A program made the translations under genes and the position numbers. Below, one piece after another: positions 61,063 to 64,000 of a stretch of DNA of 64,000 nt. Source of the stretch: Microbacterium sp. EST19A (GTDB lineage: Bacteria > Actinomycetota > Actinomycetes > Actinomycetales > Microbacteriaceae); NCBI RefSeq assembly GCF_019969685.1, contig NZ_JAHXYZ010000001.1, positions 62,001 to 126,000 on the forward strand, written 5' to 3'. Positions within the stretch are counted from its first letter, which is position 1. Each line of letters starts with the position of its first letter. The notes beneath the pieces are model-generated. The model did no database searches, was not told where the DNA came from, and saw only the letters and a program-made list of their open reading frames with translations.

Positions 61063-61953
61063 TCAGGCCGCGTGCGCGGCGCAGGGCACGGACTCGCAGT
61101 CGTCGCACACGACGAACTGCGCGCGACAGGACGGGTCGGGGCAGTTGGCGGTGCGCTTCGTCGCCGCGCCGCAGCCGACGCATTCTCCGACGACCTGCGC
61201 GTGGTCGGAGAAGTCGACCGAGCCGCGCCCGTCGAACACGTAGAGGGACCCCTCCCACAGGCCGTCGTCGCCGTACTTCTCGCCGTAGCGGACGATCCCG
61301 CCCTCGAGTTGATAGACCTCACCGAAGCCGCGCGCGGTCATCAGGCTCGAGAGCACTTCGCAGCGGATGCCGCCGGTGCAGTACGTGACGACCGGCTTGC
61401 CCTTGAGGTCGTCGTACTCCCCGGAGTCGAGGAGCTGCACGAAGTCCCTGGTGGTCTCGGTGTCGGGCACCACCGCGCCGCGGAACCGCCCGATCTGCGC
61501 CTCGAGCGCGTTGCGCCCGTCGAAGAACACGACGTCGTCGCCGCGCTCGTCCATGAGTTCGTGCAACGCCTCGGGCGTGAGTCTCGTGCCACCCCCGACG
61601 ACGCCGTTCTCGTCGACCTGCAGTTCACCGGGAGCGCCGAACGACACGATCTCGTCGCGCACCTTGACGCTGAGCTTGGGGAAGTCGAGGCTGCGCTCGT
61701 CGGCATCCAGCCCGGTGCCCTCGCTCCACTTGATGTCGGCGTCCGCGAAGGGCGCGTACGAGCGGAAGGATCGCGCCCACTTCTTCACCGCGCGCACATC
61801 ACCGCCGAGCGTGCCGTTGATGCCGTCCTTCGAGATGAGCACGCGCCCGCGCAGACCGAGCGCCTCGCCGAGGTCGCGTTGCCAGAGCCGGATGGCCTCC
61901 GGGTCGGCGAGCGGGGTGAAGGCGTAGAACAGGACGATCTTCGGGGTTGCCAC
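61063..61953 (-). CDS. trhO: tRNA uridine hydroxylase / rhodanese-related TrhO
   Basis: 296 aa. An N-terminal acylphosphatase-like domain, [20 protein letters not shown] and [15 protein letters not shown], precedes the rhodanese domain with active-site loop [15 protein letters not shown]. The C-terminus has a Cys-rich module ([15 protein letters not shown], then [11 protein letters not shown]). TrhO (YceA) hydroxylates U34 of tRNAs using oxygen. Start at 61953 is standard for the family. Confidence 0.94.
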   Translation of the reverse strand: MATPKIVLFYAFTPLADPEAIRLWQRDLGEALGLRGRVLISKDGINGTLGGDVRAVKKWARSFRSYAPFADADIKWSEGTGLDADERSLDFPKLSVKVRDEIVSFGAPGELQVDENGVVGGGTRLTPEALHELMDERGDDVVFFDGRNALEAQIGRFRGAVVPDTETTRDFVQLLDSGEYDDLKGKPVVTYCTGGIRCEVLSSLMTARGFGEVYQLEGGIVRYGEKYGDDGLWEGSLYVFDGRGSVDFSDHAQVVGECVGCGAATKRTANCPDPSCRAQFVVCDDCESVPCAAHAA

Positions 61954-62008
61954 CCGGCGATTTTACGCGGTCTTCCTCCGCCGACCCGAACACCGCGGAA
62001 CTGCTCCT

Positions 62009-63043
62009 TCACGTCGCGGTTGTCGTGTGAGGGCGGCGTCGCGTGCCGCAGTGGATGTTGAGCGTGGCGGCAGCTTCACGACACAACCCGCGTGCGTCAG
62101 ACGGGGAAACGGAGAGCTGTCGAGCCACCCGCGCGGCCGCCACCTCGAGCGTGCTCGAGGTCTGGACAACGGCCACCACCGTTGCAGTGATCGGCGACAG
62201 CAGCCGGCGGCGCGGAGTCCCGGTGTCAGCGAGCAAGAATCCGTCCGCCGTCTCGAGCAGGAAAGGGTCCGTGGTCAGCGGTGCGGCGTCTGCGAGGCGA
62301 TCGTCGACAGGCGACCAGCCGAAGCCCGAGATCTTGACGGCCGAGAGCCGGAGCATCTTCATGAGGTCCGTCGCGAAGAGGTACCGCCCGATCGATTCGC
62401 GGGTCTCGAGATCGGCGGCGAGCTCCTCTCGCGTCGCCATGTCTCCCCACGCCGCGACACCGGGGAGAGGGGCGGCGAGCACGGTCGGCAATTCCTCGAA
62501 GGTACCGATGACTTCGCCTCGCATGCCGACGCTGACCCTTCCGTCGGAGCGAACCCTGATGGCGCTCGGAGTCAGGCGCTCACGCGGGTTCATCAGAGCG
62601 GCGCGATCTGCGAGGAGCACCCGCGGGTCGATCAGGGCCGACGGGAACACGCCCGTGTCACGAGCGATCTCGGCATCCGTCAGGAAGGCGTACCACCCGG
62701 CGGCGTCGAGCAGGCACACCGCTGTCGGGCCGACGATCTGAACGAACACCGCAGCGACGTAGTCCTGCACCTCGACGGACGTCTCCCCGAGGAACAGCTC
62801 GTCGCCGATCTCATCCAACGCGCCGCGGTAGCGGACCGCGCGAGCAGGCCCTTCGTACCGGCCGCTGGTCTCCGGCAGAAGGACCACGTCATCGCGGCCG
62901 GCCACTTCGCGGATGCCCTCTGTCGGGGCTCCGCTCTCCACGAGGAATACCCGGGAGTACTCTTCGCGCTGTCCGGTGATCCATTCGCGTATCGCCCGCG
63001 CTCCGACCTGCTCTGATTCAGTTGACCGTCCGCCGTCTCGCAT
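62009..63043 (-). CDS. putative RiPP recognition protein with C-terminal PqqD-like domain
   Basis: 344 aa from the ATG at 63043, which overlaps the stop of the upstream frame (TGATG). The last 60 residues (LLSPITATVVAVVQTSSTLE, VAAARVARQLSVSPSDARGL) follow the winged-helix pattern of PqqD-type RiPP recognition elements. The N-terminal 280 residues contain GETSVEVQDYVAAVFVQIVG and a late ISGFGWSPVD; to my recollection this resembles the recognition proteins of daptide clusters known from Microbacterium, but no comparison was run. No modification enzyme is within reach. Third-position A/T use looks higher than in neighbours, hinting at transfer. Confidence 0.5.
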   Translation of the reverse strand: MRDGGRSTESEQVGARAIREWITGQREEYSRVFLVESGAPTEGIREVAGRDDVVLLPETSGRYEGPARAVRYRGALDEIGDELFLGETSVEVQDYVAAVFVQIVGPTAVCLLDAAGWYAFLTDAEIARDTGVFPSALIDPRVLLADRAALMNPRERLTPSAIRVRSDGRVSVGMRGEVIGTFEELPTVLAAPLPGVAAWGDMATREELAADLETRESIGRYLFATDLMKMLRLSAVKISGFGWSPVDDRLADAAPLTTDPFLLETADGFLLADTGTPRRRLLSPITATVVAVVQTSSTLEVAAARVARQLSVSPSDARGLCREAAATLNIHCGTRRRPHTTTAT

Positions 63044-63285
63044 CACGCGACTTCCCGCTGGTTCGCGTCGTCGGACTTCCGGCGGGCACCGTCGCCCGTC
63101 ATCGGCGGCGCCCCGCTCGCGTGAGGGATGGAGTCGACCGGAGGAGTTCTCGACGTTGACGGTGCGGTGACGAAGTCGGCAGGCCTCGCGACCTGAGGCC
63201 GCTCTGCCGGCGGCCGGCCGCCCCGGTGCTGCGCGACAGCGGTCCCCGCGTGGTGAACCCGTCTCGCCGACGTCGCTGATCTCAT
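63043..63285 (-). CDS. 80-aa low-complexity frame coupled to the recognition protein
   Basis: Starts ATG at 63285 with GGGGGA nine bases upstream and ends in the TGATG that starts the next gene. The product is rich in Arg, Pro and Ala, with no membrane segment or domain; the middle reads ADFVTAPSTSRTPPVDSI. About 80% of third positions are G/C, somewhat lower than normal genes here but acceptable. Its stop/start overlaps on both sides argue for real translation; the peptide itself gives no function. It could also be a decayed gene. Confidence 0.35.
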   Translation of the reverse strand: MRSATSARRVHHAGTAVAQHRGGRPPAERPQVARPADFVTAPSTSRTPPVDSIPHASGAPPMTGDGARRKSDDANQREVA

Positions 63286-63356
63286 GTCGATTCGTCCCCC
63301 AGAAGACGCGCCGGGACAGCGAAGACATCATCCGGTCGACTCTTTCGCATCCCCAT
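63282..63356 (-). CDS. 24-codon frame at the head of the recognition-protein operon
   Basis: The ATG at 63356 begins MGMRKSRPDD and the frame ends in LLGDEST. Its stop overlaps the next ATG (ATGA). An in-frame ATG at 63350 is the alternative start. It begins about 18 bases after the predicted transcription start, behind a small hairpin (GAGGAC and GTCCTC, 63359-63375) that contains the only Shine-Dalgarno-like bases. It may be a leader peptide for translational control, or a peptide substrate; its C-terminal Thr is worth noting because daptide precursors end in Thr. Confidence 0.25.
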   Translation of the reverse strand: MGMRKSRPDDVFAVPARLLGDEST

Positions 63357-63380
63357 GCGAGGACTTTACGTCCTCACCTG

Positions 63381-63409
63381 AGGATAGAGATTTCATCCAT
63401 CGAGTGCAA
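63381..63409 (-). promoter_or_regulatory. promoter of the recognition-protein operon
   Basis: TTGCAC (-35, 63404-63409), a 17-bp spacer and TATCCT (-10, 63381-63386), all on the minus strand. This is the best sigma-A-like promoter in the window, in a local A/T-rich patch, and predicts initiation near 63374. Confidence 0.65.
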
Positions 63410-63457
63410 TATTTCAGCCGCAGCGCCGCGGTGGAGGAAGCGGGCGCCGCGGAGATC

Positions 63458-64000
63458 TCAGCTCGCGCGGAATCGCGGGCCGTGAGGATCGAAGATCACG
63501 CCCGAGATCTCGTCGAGGCCGAGCACCGGGAATCGCGAGACGGCGCCGACCTTCTCCGCACTGGCCAGGACGAAGACATCGGCGCTGCGTGCCGCGAGTG
63601 CGCGCTTCGTCACCGCATCATCGAGATCTCCGGTCGTCAGTCCGTGCACGGGGTCGACCCCGGTCGCACCGAGGAAGAACACATCCGCGGCGAGTCGGGC
63701 GATCGCCTCCTGCGCCAGCGCTCCTCCCGACACGGAGGAATGCCTGCTGAGCTCGCCGCCGATCATCAGGACTCGGGCGGAGGAGTGCTCCAGGGTGGTC
63801 AGCGCGACGGCGGGACTCGGGGTGATGACGGTCAGGTCGGCGCCGTGCGGCAGCATCCGCGCCATCGCCAATGTGGTCGTCCCGGCATCCAGGATGATCG
63901 TCGACCCGGGATGGATCATCGAGACGGCCGCTCGGGCGACCCTCTCCTTGCTTTCGGTCGCCACGCTCAGTCGCTGCTCGACAGGAGCGTCGGCGGCCGG
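63458..64000 (-). CDS. DeoR-family transcriptional regulator (5' part missing)
   Basis: The frame is open at the right edge; 180 codons are visible. They form the DeoR C-terminal sugar-phosphate sensor: IHPGSTIILDAGTTTLAMAR, LTVITPSPAVALTTLE, VLMIGGELSRHSSVSGGALA, ADVFFLGATGVDPVHGLTTG and VFVLASAEKVGAVSRFPVL. The N-terminal helix-turn-helix lies beyond the window. Such regulators usually control sugar-use operons. The promoter of the downstream unit (63381-63409) lies after its stop, so the two are probably separate transcripts. Confidence 0.92.
   Translation of the reverse strand, partial: PAADAPVEQRLSVATESKERVARAAVSMIHPGSTIILDAGTTTLAMARMLPHGADLTVITPSPAVALTTLEHSSARVLMIGGELSRHSSVSGGALAQEAIARLAADVFFLGATGVDPVHGLTTGDLDDAVTKRALAARSADVFVLASAEKVGAVSRFPVLGLDEISGVIFDPHGPRFRAS

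Noticed and set aside
62009..63331. Recognition-protein frame extended to an ATG at 63331 (440 aa)
   Set aside because: The extra 96 residues are out-of-frame translation of the two upstream small frames, are Arg-rich and lack similarity cues; the TGATG coupling favours the start at 63043.

Overview
The window is 64 kb of very GC-rich chromosome (roughly 70% G+C by eye) and reads as housekeeping DNA from an actinobacterium of the Microbacteriaceae, most likely a Microbacterium. The main reasons are an actinobacterial GlnR, tandem 11-bp PHO boxes, a SigK/RskA pair beside a fasciclin lipoprotein, a topoisomerase I with a Lys/Ala tail, a TadA-Flp locus with a DUF4244 pilin, GTG/TTG starts, many 4-bp ATGA overlaps and several apparently leaderless starts. 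No insertion sequence, prophage or CRISPR array was seen.

Layout. 1-1756: YgfZ-like protein (cut by the window edge), nitrobindin-like protein and two small membrane proteins on the minus strand. 1831-9984: phosphate and nitrogen control block on the plus strand, with glnR, ppk, a Nudix/phosphatase fusion and pstSCAB; PHO boxes lie before ppk and pstS. 10038-14005: pabC-like aminotransferase, a structured non-coding stretch, a conserved hypothetical gene, then rskA-sigK facing a fasciclin lipoprotein gene. 14147-19145: tRNA-Lys, an ArsR/RibD-C/AHSA1 operon, DJ-1 protein, CGNR regulator, and an M23 peptidase-DUF1697-pncA operon, closed by tRNA-Thr. 19215-25507: secreted hydrolase, holB, tmk, topA. 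25585-28443: compact Tad pilus locus. 28839-35852: acsA, RidA and DUF4177 genes, a class A PBP with PASTA domains, a phosphoesterase, tRNA-Pro and a VanZ protein.

35849-45360 holds a HAD phosphatase, a DUF1295 membrane protein, lldD-lldR with tandem operators, tdk, mqo, asd-lysC and an EamA transporter. 45357-48205: recR-dnaX. 48251-51519: GH65 phosphorylase with a beta-phosphoglucomutase-like HAD. 51624-54967: ackA-pta. 54977-56457: lysozyme-like protein, rhomboid protease and SRP RNA. 56608-61055: MoxR-DUF58-transglutaminase operon. 61063-61953: trhO.

62009-63409 is the least ordinary part. A well-formed promoter drives three overlapping reading frames (24, 80 and 344 codons). The last encodes a protein whose C-terminus looks like a PqqD-type RiPP recognition element, similar in my recollection to the recognition proteins of daptide clusters. 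No modification enzyme is visible in the window. A DeoR-family regulator runs off the right edge.

The working themes are phosphate/nitrogen homeostasis (GlnR, PHO boxes, Pst, polyphosphate), acetate/lactate/malate overflow metabolism (acsA, ackA-pta, lldD, mqo), cell-envelope building and DNA replication/repair. A second window-wide signal is heavy use of the heptamer GGATGCC on both strands inside genes, carried by otherwise rare GAT and GCA codons.
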